This document shows, in pieces, positions 49,949-63,400 of a stretch of 64,000 nt of DNA (positions are counted from its first letter, which is position 1; each line of letters opens with the position of its first letter). Under the pieces are notes generated by a model, which worked only from the letters and a program-made list of their open reading frames with translations, did no database searches and was not told the origin of the DNA. The DNA comes from Streptomyces aureocirculatus. GTDB lineage: Bacteria > Actinomycetota > Actinomycetes > Streptomycetales > Streptomycetaceae. The stretch lies in contig NZ_JOAP01000032.1 of NCBI RefSeq assembly GCF_000720475.1, positions 1 to 64,000 of the forward strand. The letters are read 5' to 3'. Both the position numbers and the translations under genes were made by a program.

Positions 49949-50880
49949 CGACCTCGTGGCCCTGACCCTGCCGCGTTCGGCCGAGACGATCCTCGCGCAG
50001 CTCGCGGTCACCAAGGCGGGAGCCGCGTTCCTGCCGGTCGACCCCGGGTATCCGCAGGACCGGATCGCCTTGATGTTGCGGGACGCTGCGCCTTCCGTGA
50101 CGTTGGGTTCGGAAGAGGTCAGCGGTCTGATCACCGGCGTACCGGTCGACGAGCCGGGGCATCGGCCCACGGACGCCGACCGGGTGCGTCCGTTGCGGCT
50201 CGATGATCCCGCGTACGTCATCTACACGTCGGGAGGTCGGCGCGGGCGACCGCGTCCTCGTCTTCGCCACGCCCAGCTTCGACGCCTCCGTGCTCGAACT
50301 GTGCATGTCGCTGCCGCAGGGGGCGAGTTTGGTGGTGCCCCCGCCCGGCCCGCTGCTCGGTGCCGAGCTGGCGGAGGTGCTGCGTGGCGGGCGTGTCACG
50401 CACACGCTGTTGCCACCGGCCGCGCTGGCCACGCTGCCGCCGGACACGCCCGGCACGCTGCCCGACCTCAAGACCCTGACCGTCGGAGCCGATGCCTGCG
50501 GGGCGGAGTTGGTCGCGCGGTGGGCGCCGTACCACCGTCTGGTCAATTCGTACGGGCCCACCGAAGCCACCGTCGTCGCCACCTGGTCGGACCCGCTGGA
50601 GCCGGGCGGTACGGCCCCGCCCATCGGCAGGAGGCTGCCGCACACCGGCACCTACGTACTGGACGCACGGCTGCGTCCCGTGCCCGACGGAGTGGCCGGT
50701 GAACTCTGGCTGAGCGGCCCGTCCCTGGCGCGCGGCTACCTCAACCGGCCGGGACTGACCGCGTCCCGCTTCACGGCCGACCCGTTCGGGCCGCCCGGCA
50801 CCCGCATGTACCGCACGGGAGACCTCGTACGCCGCGACGCACACGGCGAACTGCACTACCTGGGCCGCACCGACTCTCGC
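49798..50880. repeat. Near-identical 1.1-kb repeat, copy 2 (end of C5 through A5)
   Basis: Second copy of the repeat described at 45580-46685. It carries the same specificity-pocket residues, so modules 4 and 5 should load the same amino acid. Breaks occur at the same three places as in copy 1. Confidence 0.85.
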
Positions 50881-51433
50881 CCGCCACCCCGCCGTCCTGG
50901 ACGCCGTGGTGACCGTACGCGAGGACGAGCAGGACCTGCCGCGCCTGGTCGCCCACCTCCTTGCCGCACCGGGCGCCGAGCCGCCCCCGGCAGCCGAACT
51001 GCGGGCCCTGGCCGCGAGTTCCCTGCCAGGGCCGATGGTGCCGTCCGCGTTCGTCGTCATGGAGCGCTTCCCGCTCACCGACAACGGCAAGACCGACCGG
51101 GCCGCGCTGCCCGCGCCCCCCACGGACCTGGAGGAGACACCCGTCCGTGTCGCACCCCGCACCCCCACCGAGGAGGTCCTTGCCGACATCTGGGAGGAGG
51201 TCCTGCACACGACCGTGGGAGCCGAGGACGACTACCTCCTGCTCGGCGGTGACTCCCTGCGCGCCCTGCACATCGTCTCGCGGGCCAACGACGCCTTCGG
51301 CGTGAGCCTCACCCCCCGCGACGTCCTGGTCCACCGCACGGTCGCCGCCCTGGCCGACCTGGTGGAGGAGCAGGTGCTCAGCGAACTCGAAGACGCCGCG
51401 CGCGGCGACAGCGACGACCACGACGAACGGTAA
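49949..51433 (+). CDS. NRPS A end: broken A5, then T5 and stop
   Basis: A5 is a near copy of A4 with the same three missing blocks: after LLAGPARPG (in-frame loss, about 49948), after YVIYTSG (about 50230) and after YLGRTD (about 50878). The last two change frame. From 50880 coding resumes as [20 protein letters not shown] and reaches T5 ([12 protein letters not shown]) and a stop at 51431. The T5 signature is SLRA rather than SILS, and no E domain follows, consistent with the LCL-type C domain that opens the next protein. The next gene starts 15 bases later, so the two synthetases are one operon. Confidence 0.7.
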
Positions 51434-51447
51434 GGACCCTCACGACC

Positions 51448-54400
51448 ATGACGTCTTCGAAGCGAGACCGCACCGACGCGCTGCCCCAGGACCTCAAAGA
51501 GGCGCTGCGCCGCCGCCTTGCCGGACGGGCCGGGGCCCCCGGTGCGGCGGGCCGGGACGGGGCACCGGACGCGGCCCGGCGTGGCATCCCGCGCGCGGAC
51601 CGCACCCGTCCGCTGCCGCTGTCCTTCGCCCAGCAGCGGCTGTGGTTCCTCGACCGGCTGAGCCCCGGCGACGCCGGATACAACAGCGCGGTCGCCCTGC
51701 GGCTCACCGGTCCGCTGGACCGCGCCGCCCTGTCCCGCGCCATCGACACCCTGGTGGCCCGGCACGAGGCGCTGCGCACCACGTTCGAGGAGAGCGAGGG
51801 GCGGCCTACGCAGATCGTGCGTCCGGCGGGTCCTGTGGCGCTGCCGGTCCGGGATCTGGCCGTGGCGGACGGGGGTGCCCCGGTCGCCGCGGCTGCCCCG
51901 GCGGGCGGGGGTGCGCCGGTCGCCCCGGCTGCCCCGGCGGGCGGGGGCGCTCCGGTCGCCCCGGCTGCCTCGGCCGCCCGGAACGGGCACGCCCCGAGCG
52001 CGTCGGGGGCCGACGGTGGCGCAGTCCTGGACGCCGCGCTCCTCCAGGAGTACAACCGCCCCTTCGACCTCGACGCCGACGAGCTGCTGCGCGCACTGCT
52101 GCTGCGGGAGTCGGACACCTCGCACGTCCTGATGCTGACCGCACATCACATCGTGACCGACGGCTGGTCGATGGGCGTGCTCCTGGAAGAGCTGTGCACC
52201 GCCTACGACGCCTTCGCCCGTGGCGCGGAGCCGGACCTGCCGCCGGTGGCGACGCAGTACCCGGACTTCGCGGTGTGGCAGCGCGAACAGCTCTCCGGCG
52301 CCCGCCTCGAACGCCAGATCGCGTACTGGAAGAAGCAGTTGACCGGCTCCGTGCCGCCCGCGCTGCCGCTGGACCGGCCGCGGGGCGGGGAGGGACCCGG
52401 GGCGGGCGCGATCCACCACTTCACCGTGCCCGCCGACATCACGGCTCGGCTGCGCGCCCTCGCCACCGGGCAGCACACCACCCTGTTCACCTCCCTGGTC
52501 GCCGCCTGCCAGACCCTGCTCGCCCGCTGGTCCGGGCAGGACGACATCACCGTCGGCTCCCTGACACCCGGACGCCCCCGTACCGACCTGGAACGCGCCG
52601 TCGGCTTCTTCGCCCACACCGTCGTCCTGCGCACTCCCGTGGAGCCCGGCGGCACCTTCCGCGACCTGCTCACGGCCGCCGCCGACACCGTCAACGAGGC
52701 CTTCGCGCACGGCGACACCCCGTTCGAACGCCTGGTGGATGCCGTCGGCGCGCCCCGCGAGGCAGGCCGCAACCCACTGTTCGACGTCATGGTCCTGCTG
52801 CACCCGGACCCGCCCGCGGCGCCCGCCCTGCACGGCCTGACCGTCGCCCCGGTGACCGTGCCGCGGCAGGCCGCCGCGTTCGACCTGAGCGTGGAGTTCG
52901 CCCCCGAGGGCGACCGGCTCGCCGGCATGCTCGAATACCGCACCGACCTGTTCGACACGGCCACCGCCGAGCGGATGGCGGACCAGCTCCTGCGGCTGCT
53001 CGACGCCGCCACCACGGAACCGGACCGGCCCCTGGGCGTGCTGCCCCTGCTCTCCCCGGACGAGGCACGGCGCGTCACGGACGAGTGGAACGCCACCGCG
53101 CGCCCCGTCCCCACCACGACCTGCCCCGAGCTGTTCGCGCGCAGGGCCGCGCGCACTCCGCACGCCACCGCCCTGGTCGCGGGCGGTGAGCGCCTCGACT
53201 ACGCGACGCTCGACGCCCGCGCCACCCGGCTCGCCCAGCACCTCGCCGCCCGGGGCGCGGGCCCCGAACGGCTCGTCGCACTGCGCCTGCCGCGCACCGC
53301 CGACATGGTCGTGGCGATCCTCGCCGTGTGGAAGTCCGGCGCAGGCTATCTGCCGCTCGACCTCGCGCTGCCCGAGGAGCGTGTCCGGTTCCTGCTCGAC
53401 GACGCGCGACCGGCCCTCGTCCTCGACGAGCAGACACTCCGGGCGCTGCCCGACGCGACCGCCGAGCCGGTCACCGCGGACGTACCTGGTGTGCTGGACC
53501 CGGCGGGTCCCCCCGCCCTGCGCGATCCCGACCCCGACACCACCGCCTACGTCATCTACACCTCCGGCTCCACCGGCCGCCCCAAGGGTGTCGCCGTGTC
53601 CCACCGCTCCGCGGCGAACCTCCTCGCGGGGCACCGCGAGGGGTTCGTCGCCGACGCGGGCGGCGGGCCGCTGCGGGTGGCGCTGACCGCGTCGTTCTCC
53701 TTCGACACCTCGCTGGAGGGCGTGCTCCTGATGGCCGACGGCCATCCGCTGCACCTCGTCGACGAGACGACCCGGCTCGACGCCGCCGCCCTCGTCGAGT
53801 ACGTCGTCGAGCACCGCGTCGACTTCCTCGACCTGACGCCCTCCTACCTGCGGCAGTTGCTGCCCGCCGGGCTCCTCACCGACCCGCGCCACCACCCGCG
53901 CGTCCTGATGCTCGGCGGCGAGGCCATCGGCCCCGGCCTGTGGCGCGAACTCGCCGCGCACCGGGACGTGGCCGCGTACAACTTCTACGGCCCCACCGAG
54001 TGCACGGTCGACGCCCTGGCCTGCCGCATCGACGGCGACGACCGGCCGCTGGTGGGGCGGCCGCTGCCCAACGTGCGGGCCTACGTCCTCGACGCGGGCC
54101 TTCGGCCCGTGCCGCCCGGCGTCGGCGGCGAGCTGTACCTCGCGGGCGAGCAACTGGCCCGCGGCTACGCCGGACGCCCCGGCCTCACCGCCGCCCGCTT
54201 CCTCCCCGACCCCTACGGTCCGCCCGGCACCCGCATGTACCGCACCGGCGACCTGGCCCGCTGGACCGCCGACGGCCGCCTCGACTACCTCGGGCGCGCC
54301 GACGACCAGGTGAAGGTGCGCGGTCACCGCATCGAGCCCGGCGAGGTCGAGGCGGCGCTGCTCGACCTGCCGGAGATCACCGCCGCCGCGGTCGTCGCGG

Positions 54401-57400
54401 TGCCCGACGCCCACGGCCAACCGCGCCTCGCCGCCTACCTCGTACCCGCAGCGGACGCGGCCCGGCCGCAGGCCTCGGAGCTACGGGCCGCCTGCCGCCG
54501 GGTGCTGCCCGACCACATGGTGCCGTCGTCCTTCACCCTGCTCGACGCGCTGCCCCTGACCACCAGCGGCAAGCTCGACCGCCGTGCCCTGCCCGCCCCC
54601 GACCTCGACGCCGCCCCGCGCGAACGGGAGCTCGTCGCCCCGCGCACCGGCGACGAGCAGACGCTCGCCGACATCTGGTCCGACGTCCTCGGCATCGCCC
54701 GGGTCGGTGTCACCGACAACTTCTTCGAGCTGGGCGGCGACTCCATCCTCAGCATCCAGGCCGTCTCGCGCGCCCGCGCGGCCGGACTCAAGCTGACCTC
54801 GCAGGACGTCTTCCGCCACCAGACCGTCGCCGACCTGGCCGCCGCCGTGTCCCGCAGGGCCGCCGCGACCCCCGCGCCCCGGCGGCCCCGCGCCGAAGGG
54901 CCCGCCCCGCTGACCCCCGTACAGGAGTGGTTCCTCACCACCCACGGCGCGCTCGGCCACTTCAGCATGTCGATGCTCCTCGACCTGCCGTACGACGTCG
55001 ACGAGCAGGCACTGGAGCGCGCCCTGACCGCCATCACCGCGCAGCACGCGGCGCTGCGCACCCGGTTCGTGCGCGACGGCGACACCTGGGAACAGCACCC
55101 CGGCACCGTCCCGTCCTCCGGCCCGCTCGCCCGCCACGACCTGTCCGCCGCCCCCGACCCCACGGCGGCCCGCACGAAGGCCGCGGACGCGGCCCGCGCC
55201 GCACTCGACCCGGCCACCGGCGCCCTGCTCCGCGCCGTCCTGCTGCTGCCCACGCCCGGTGAGCGCCCCCAGCTCTTCCTGACCGCCCACCACCTGGCCG
55301 TCGACAGCGTCTCCTGGCGCATCCTCCTGCCCGACCTCGAACAGGCCTACCGGCAGGCGGCCGCCGGGAATCCCGTGCGACTGGAGCCCGTCACCGCCGA
55401 ATTCACCGACTGGGCCCATCATCTGTCGGGCCTGGTGCGCGCCGGTGATTTCGACGACGACCTGCCGTACTGGACGGCCGAGGCCGCCGAACCCCGCACC
55501 CCGCTGCCCGTCGACCGCACCGCGACCCCGCTCGCCGGATCGGTGCGCACCGTCCGCACCCGCGTGGACCGCGTCACCACCGCGGCACTCCTGCGCAAGG
55601 TGCCCGGCGTCTACCGCACCCAGGTCAACGACGTGCTGCTCAGCGCACTCGGCCGGGCGCTCGCCGACTGGACGGGCACCGAGCGCGTGACCGTCGCCCT
55701 GGAGGGGCACGGCCGCGAGAACGACACGGACGACACGGTCGACGTGTCCCGCACGGTGGGCTGGTTCACCACCCAGTACCCCGTCACCCTCACCCCCGCG
55801 GGACCGGCCGCCGCACCCGACTGGGGCGCCACCCTGAAGGCCGTCAAGGAACGGCTGCGCGCCGTGCCCCGGCGCGGCCTGAGCTACGAGGCCCTGGCCC
55901 GCCTCGGCTCGCCCGACCCCGCCGCGCGGGCGCTGCGCGAACTGCCGCTGCCCCAGGTGTGCTTCAACTACCACGGCCAGTGGGACACCTCCGGCGGCCA
56001 GGAGTTCGCACCGGCAGCCGACGTGCCGGGCCGGGACATGACGGCCGACGCGCCCCTCGACCACCTCCTGGACGTCGCGGCCGTGGTGGCCGACGGCGAA
56101 CTGGAGATCATCTGGCACTACAGCGAGCAGACCCACGACGCCGACACCGTCCGGAGCCTGGCCGACGGCATGGTCAGGGCGCTCGGCGCGATCACCGAGC
56201 ACTGCGCGCGCCCCGACGCGGGCGGCCGCACCCCCTCCGACTTCCCGCTCACCCGCCTCGACCAGGCGGGCGTGGACCGCCTCGTCGGTGACGGCCGCGT
56301 CGTGGAAGACCTGCTTCCGCTGACGTCGCTCCAGGAAGGCATGCTCTTCCACCGTCTGGTCGGCGGCCCCGACGACGTGTACGTGGACCAGGCCGACCTG
56401 CTCCTGGAGGGCGTCGAAGACCCGGAAGCCTTCGCCGCGGCCTGGCAGGGCGTCACCGACCGGACGCCCGCGCTGCGGACCTCCGTGGTCTGGGAGGACG
56501 TACCCGTACCGCTCCAGGTCGTGCACCGCTCCGTACGCGTGCCGGTCACCCACCTGGACTGGCGCGAGCTCGACGAGGACGAGCGGGCCGAGCGCCTCGA
56601 CCGGTTCCGCGCCGAGGACCTCGAACGCGGCATCGACCTCGCCGCCGCCCCGCTGATGCGCCTCGCCCTGATCCGACTGCCCGCCGCGCGCCTGCGCCTG
56701 CTGTGGACCTCCCACCACCTGATCCTGGACGGCTGGAGCCTCGCCCAGGTGCTCACCGAAGTGTGCGAGGAGTACGCGGCCCGCAGCACCGGAAGCAGCC
56801 CGCAGCCGGTGCTGCGCCGCCCCTTCGCCGACTATGTGCGATGGCTTGCCGAGCAGGACGCCGACGCCGGGCGCGCGCACTGGAGCACGGCCCTCGACGG
56901 TTTCGCCACGCCCACCCCGCTGCCCCTCGACCGCCCCCTGGGCGAGGCCCACCAGGCACGCTCCGCGGGCCTGCACAAGGGCGGCCTGTCCGACACGGAC
57001 TCCGCCACGCTCGCCCGCACCGCCCGGCAGGCCGGACTCACCGTCAACACCGTGGTCCAGGGCGCCTGGGCGCTGCTCCTGTCCCGCTACAGCGCCGAGC
57101 AGGACGTGGTGTTCGGGACCACGGTGTCCGGCCGCCCCGACGACCTGCCGGGTGTCGAGTCCATGGTGGGCATGTTCATCAACACCGTGCCCACCCGGGT
57201 ACGGGTCGACAGCGGCGCCACCGCGAGCGCGTGGCTGCGCGAACTACAGGAGGCCCAGGCCGAGTCGCGCCGGTTCGCCGCGGTCTCCCTGGCCGAACTG
57301 ACCTCGCTCAGCGACGTGCCGTCCGGCACCCCGCTGTTCCACAGCATGGTCGCCTTCGAGAACTACCCCTTCGACGAGGCCCGCACGGCCGCCTCAGGCG

Positions 57401-60400
57401 TGCGCCTGGCGGACGTCACCTCGCGCGACGCCACCAACTACCCCCTGGTCCTGCGCGCCTACCAGGGCGAGCGCGTCGGCTTCGACCTCGCCTACGACCC
57501 CGACCTGTTCGACGACGGCACCGCGCGGGCCATCGCCGACCGGCTGTGCCTGCTGCTCGCCGCGATCGCCGCGGACCCCGAACGGCCGCTGCGCGCCCTG
57601 CCCTGGACGACCGCCGAGGAACGGGACGCCGCCCTCGCCGAAGCGGGCGCCACCCGACACGCCCGCCCCACCGACACCTTGGTGGACCTCTTCGAGGCAC
57701 AGGCCGCCCGCACCCCCGACGCCACCGCCGTCACCTGCGGGGACGACCGCCTCGACTACGCCACACTCGACGCGCGGGCGGGCCGCCTCGCGCACCGCCT
57801 CGCCGAGGCCGGCGCCGGACCCGAGCACTATGTCGCCCTCGCCCTGCCCCGATCCACCGACCTCGTCGTGGCGATCCTCGCCGTACTGAAGTCGGGCGCC
57901 GCCTATCTGCCGGTCGACCCCGGGCTGCCCGCCGAACGCGTCGCCCACCTGCTCGGCGACGCGGCCCCCGTGGCCCTTGTGACCACCACCGACGCCGCCG
58001 TGCCCGCCGAGGGCACCGGTGTGCCCGTGCTGCTCCTTGACGACCCCGCGGTCCACGCCGACCTCGCCCAGCGACCCGCCACCCCTCCGGATCCGGACCG
58101 CCGTCCGCTGCCGGAGAGCCCCGCCTACGCCATCTACACCTCCGGCTCCACCGGCCGCCCCAAGGGCGTGGTGGTCCCGCACGCCAACGTCGTACGCCTC
58201 TTCACGCGCACCCGGCACTGGTTCGGCTTCGACGAGCACGACGTGTGGACGCTGTTCCACTCCTACGCCTTCGACTTCTCCGTCTGGGAGCTGTGGGGGC
58301 CGCTGCTCCGCGGCGGCCGCCTCGTCGTCGTCCCCGACGATGTCGCCCGCTCCCCGGAGGACTTCCTGCGCCTGCTCGCCGACGAGCGGGTCACCGTGCT
58401 CAACCAGACCCCGTCCGCCTTCTACCCGCTGGCCCGCGCCGACGCCGAACACCCCGAACTGAGCGCCCGCCTGGCGCTGCGCACCGTGGTCTTCGGCGGC
58501 GAGGCCCTGGATGTCGACCGGCTCGCCGACTGGTACACCAGGCACGCAAACGGCACTGACGGCACTGACGGCACTGTCAGCGCGCCGCGTCTGGTCAACA
58601 TGTACGGCATCACCGAGACCACCGTCCATGTCACCTACGCGCCCCTGGACGGCGCGACGGCACACACGGGCACCGCGAGCCCCATCGGCACCGGCATCCC
58701 CGACCTGCGGGTCCATGTCCTCGACGGTGATCTGGCGCCCGTACCGCCCGGCGCGATCGGGGAGATGTACGTGGCGGGCGATGGCCTGGCCCGCGGCTAC
58801 CTGGGCCGGCCGGGCCTGACGGCGACCCGCTTCCTGGCCGACCCGTTCGGCCCGTCCGGCAGCCGCATGTACCGCACCGGCGACCGGGCACGCCGGCGCG
58901 CCGACGGCACCCTGGAGTACCTCGGCCGCGCCGACCAGCAGGTGAAGATCCGCGGCTACCGCATCGAACCCGGCGAGATCGAGGCCGCCCTGCACCGCCA
59001 CCCGGGCGTGAGCGCCGCGACGGTCGGCGTGTACGAGGACGCCTCCGGGACACGGCGCCTTGTCGCCCACGTGGTCGGGGCCGGGGACGGCTCGGGGACG
59101 GAGCCGGAAGGCGCCCCCGGCATCGAGGCGCGGGGGAGTGGACCGGGCGCCGTTCCGGACGGCAGCGGTGTCCCCGCCGTCACCGCCCCGTCCGCCGCCG
59201 ACCTGCGCGCCCACCTGGAGCGCTTGCTTCCCGCCCACATGGTCCCCGCGGCCTACGTACCGCTGGCGGCGCTCCCGCTCACCGTCAACGGCAAGCTCGA
59301 CCGGCGCGCGCTGCCCGCTCCCGGCCCGGACGGCTTCGCCACCGGCGCCGACCGTATCCCGCCGCGCACCCCCGCGGAACGCGCGGTCGCCGCCGCCTGG
59401 GCGGACGTCCTCGACACCGACGCCGTGGGTGCCGACGACGACTTCTTCGCGCTCGGCGGCGACTCCATCCTCGCCGTACGTGTGACGTCCCGGCTGCGCA
59501 CGGCCTTCGGCCAGGACGTCTCACCGCGGCTCCTGTTCACCCACCCGACGCTCTCCGCCCTGGCCGCCGCCCTCGGCGACCCGGTGGCCGACGGGGCCGC
59601 GGGGGCGGACGTCATTCCGGCCGCGGACCCCGGCACTGTGCCCCCGCTGTCGTACGCCCAGCAGCGCCTGTGGTTCCTCGACCGCTTCGAACCCGGCAGC
59701 ACCGAGTACACGACGCTGTCCGTGCTGCGGCTTCGCGGCTCCCTCGACGAGACCGCCCTGCGCACGGCCCTCGACGGCCTCGTGGCCCGGCACGAAGCGC
59801 TGCGCACCACCTTCGCCGAGGACGAGGGCCGGGCCCGGCAGGTCGTCCACGCGCCGTACACCGTGGAACTGCCTCTCGACGTCCTGCCGGGCGCCGACCA
59901 GGACGCGCAGCTCGACGCCGTCGTCGGGCGCGCCGCCGCGACCCCGTTCGACCTGTCCACCGGGCCGCTGCTGCGCGCCAGGTTCGCCCGCCTCGCCGAC
60001 GACGAGCACGTCCTGGTGCTCGCCGTCCACCACATCGTCACCGACGGCTGGTCCGGCGCCGTCCTCGGCCGTGACCTCGGCGAGCTGTACACGGCGGCCC
60101 TGGAACAGCGCACCCCAGAGCTGCCCGCACTGCCCGTGCGGTACACCGACTACGCCGCCTGGCAGCGCGCACGTACCGACGTCGCCGACGAGCACCTCGC
60201 CCACTGGCGCGAGGTGCTGTCCGGCCTCGAACCGCTGGAGCTGCCCACCGACCGGCCGCGCCCCGCCGTGCGTACCCGCGACGGCGCCCTGGTGACCTTC
60301 CGCCTGCCCGCCGACCTCACCGAGCGGCTGCGCGCGACGGCCCGAAGCGCCGACGCCACCCTGTACATGACGCTGCTCACGGCCTGCCAGATCCTGCTGG

Positions 60401-63400
60401 CCCGCTGGGCCGACCAGGAGGACGTCGCCGTCGGCACCGTGACCGCGGGCCGCGAGCGCCCCGAACTCGACGACCTCGTCGGCATGTTCGTCAACACGCT
60501 CGTGCTCCGCGCCCGCGTACGCCCCGACCGGTCCTTCCACGACCTGCTCACCGAGGCGCGCACCACCGTCCTGGACGCCTTCTCCCACCAGGAAGTGCCC
60601 TTCGAACGGCTCGTGGACGCCCTGGAGCCCGAGCGTGACACCAGCCGCACCCCGCTCTTCCAGGTCATGGTGGCCCTGCACAACCTGGGCGCGGAGACAC
60701 CCCGCATGCCCGGCCTTGACGTCGAGCCCGTGACACCGCCCGTCCGCAACGCCACCTTCGACCTCGCCTTCGACTTCGTCGAGCACGACGGCGGTGTCAC
60801 CGGTCACCTGGAGTACAACACCGGCCTGTTCGACACCGACACCGTCGAACGCCTCGCCGGGCGCCTGACGCTGCTCCTCGAAGCGGCCGCCGACGACCCG
60901 CGGGAGAAGGCCGGCGCGCTGGCCCTGATGACCGCCGCCGAGCGCCGTCAGGTCGTCGAGGAGTGGCAGGGCGACCCGCTCCCGGCCGCGGACACCGCCT
61001 TCCCCGTCCTGTTCGAGGCGCAGTCGGCCCGCACCCCGCACGCCACCGCCCTGACCGCCCGCGACACCACGATCGACTACGCGACCCTCAACGACCGCGC
61101 CAACCGCCTCGCCCACCACCTCGTCACCCTCGGTGTCGGCCCCGAGGAGGTCGTCGCGGTCCAACTGCCGCGTACCACGGACATGTTCGTGGCCCTCTTC
61201 GCCGTCCTGAAGGCGGGCGGCACCCTGCTCTGCGTCGACCCCGACCTGCCCGAGGAACGCGTGACGTTCCTCCTCACGGACGCCGCCCCGCGCACGGTCC
61301 TGACGCCCGAGACCCTGCACGAGGTGCCCTGGGCCCTGCTGCCCGCACACGACCCGGCCGACGCCGACCGCCTGGCGCCCCTGCGCCCCGATCACGGCGC
61401 CTACATCATCTACACCTCCGGCTCCACGGGACGGCCCAAGGGCGTCGTCGTGGAACACCGGCACCTGGTCAACCTCTGCCATGACCACCGCGAAGGACTC
61501 GTCGCCCCGCACACCGCCGACGGACGGCGCCTGAAGGCAGCGCTCAGCGCGTCCTTCTCCTTCGACACGTCCTGGGAAGGGCCGCTCCTTCTCGCCCTCG
61601 GCCAGGAGGTGCACCTCGTCGACGAGGACGTACGCCTGGACCCGGAGGCCTTCTGCGCACAGGTCGCCGACAGCGGCCTCGACCTGGTGAACGTCACGCC
61701 CTCCTACCTGCGCGAACTGACCGCCGCCGGGCTCCTCGCCCCCGGCCGCCACCACCCCCGCGTGCTCCTCGTGGGCGGCGAGGCCGTCGGCACCGACACC
61801 TGGCGCGAACTGTGCGCGGCCAAGGACCTGGGCGTCACCGCGTACAACATGTACGGCCCCACCGAGTGCACCGTCGACGCCGTCTACGGCCGCTGCGCGG
61901 CACAGCCCGCCCGCCCGGTCGTCGGCCGCCCCGGACGCGGTCTGCGCGCCTACGTCCTCGACGGCGCGCTGCGCCCCGTCCCGCCCGGCGTCCCGGGCGA
62001 GCTGTATCTGGCGGGCGCCCAGGTGGCCCGCGGCTACCTCGGCAGGCCGGGCCTGACCGCGGGCCGCTTCCTCGCCGACCCGTTCGGCGGGCCGGGGGAG
62101 CGGATGTACCGCACCGGTGACCGTGCCCGCTGGGACACCGACGGCCTGCTCGAATTCCTGGGCCGGGCCGACGAACAGGTCAAGATCCGCGGCTTCCGCG
62201 TCGAGCCCGGCGAGGTCGAGGCCGCGCTCCTGGCCGCGCCGGACGTCGCCGATGCCGCGGTGACGGTCCGCGAACACGCGGGCCGCGCCATGCTCGTGGC
62301 GTATCTGGTGCCCGCGGGCGAGCACCCTCCGGCGCCCGACGACCTGCGGGTGCGGCTGCGGCGCACCCTGCCCGACCACATGGTGCCCGCGGTCTTCGTG
62401 CCGCTGGCCAAGATCCCGCGGACCAGCAGCGGCAAGACCGACCGCCGCGCGCTGCCCGCCCCGCCCGCACAGCCGGACAGCGGTACGCCGTACGTGGCGC
62501 CCCGCACCGGCGGCGAGGAGCGCCTGGCGGCGATCTGGGCCGAGGTCCTCGGCGTGGAACGGGTGGGCGCGCGCGACGACTTCTTCACGCTCGGCGGCGA
62601 CTCGATCCTCAGCATCCAGATCGTCTCCCGCGCCCGGCAGGCCGGACTCGCCCTGACCACCAAGGACGTCTTCCGCCACCGCACGGTCGCCGAACTAGCC
62701 CTGTGCGCAAGGGAAGCGGCGCCCCGGACCCCGGCGACGGACACCACCGCGCCCACCGAAGCACCGCTCACACCCATCCAGCGCTGGTACCTCGACGGCC
62801 GCGCCCCCGGCGACCCGCTGCGCTTCACCATGACCCAGCGCCTCGAACTGTCCCCGGGCACCGACCTGTCCGCCCTGAAGGAGGCCGCGGACGCCCTCGT
62901 ACGCCATCACGCCGCCCTGCGCACCCGCTTCCGCCGCACCGGCGACGACGGCCTGCGCCAGGAAGTCCTGCCGGAGCCGCCCGGCGGGCTCCTCACCCGC
63001 CACGACGTGACCGGCCTCGACGACTCCGGCGTGGAGCGCGAGGTGCAGCGCGGCGCGGACGCCGCCCAGGCCTCCCTCGAACCCGCCGAGGGCCGGGTAG
63101 TCCGCTTCCTCGTCTTCGACCGCGGACCCGACAGGCCCGCGCAACTCGTGATCACCGTGCACCATTTGGTGATGGACGGCGTGTCCTGGCGCATCCTGCT
63201 CGCGGACCTGGAGAGCGCCCACCGTGCCGCGACGGCGGGCCGGACCGTCACCCTGCCCCCGGTGGGGACCGCCTACAGCCAGTGGGCCACCCTGCTCGAC
63301 CGGCACACCCGCTCCGGCGGCCTCGACGCCGACCTCGCGTACTGGACCCGCCCCGCCACACCCGCCACCCTGCCCGCGGGCAGGACCGGACCCAACACCC

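Noticed and set aside
45732..51433. Calling modules 4-5 a true pseudogene
   Set aside because: Breaks coincide at identical positions in two near-identical copies and the remaining sequence keeps perfect coding quality, which fits assembly loss better than decay.
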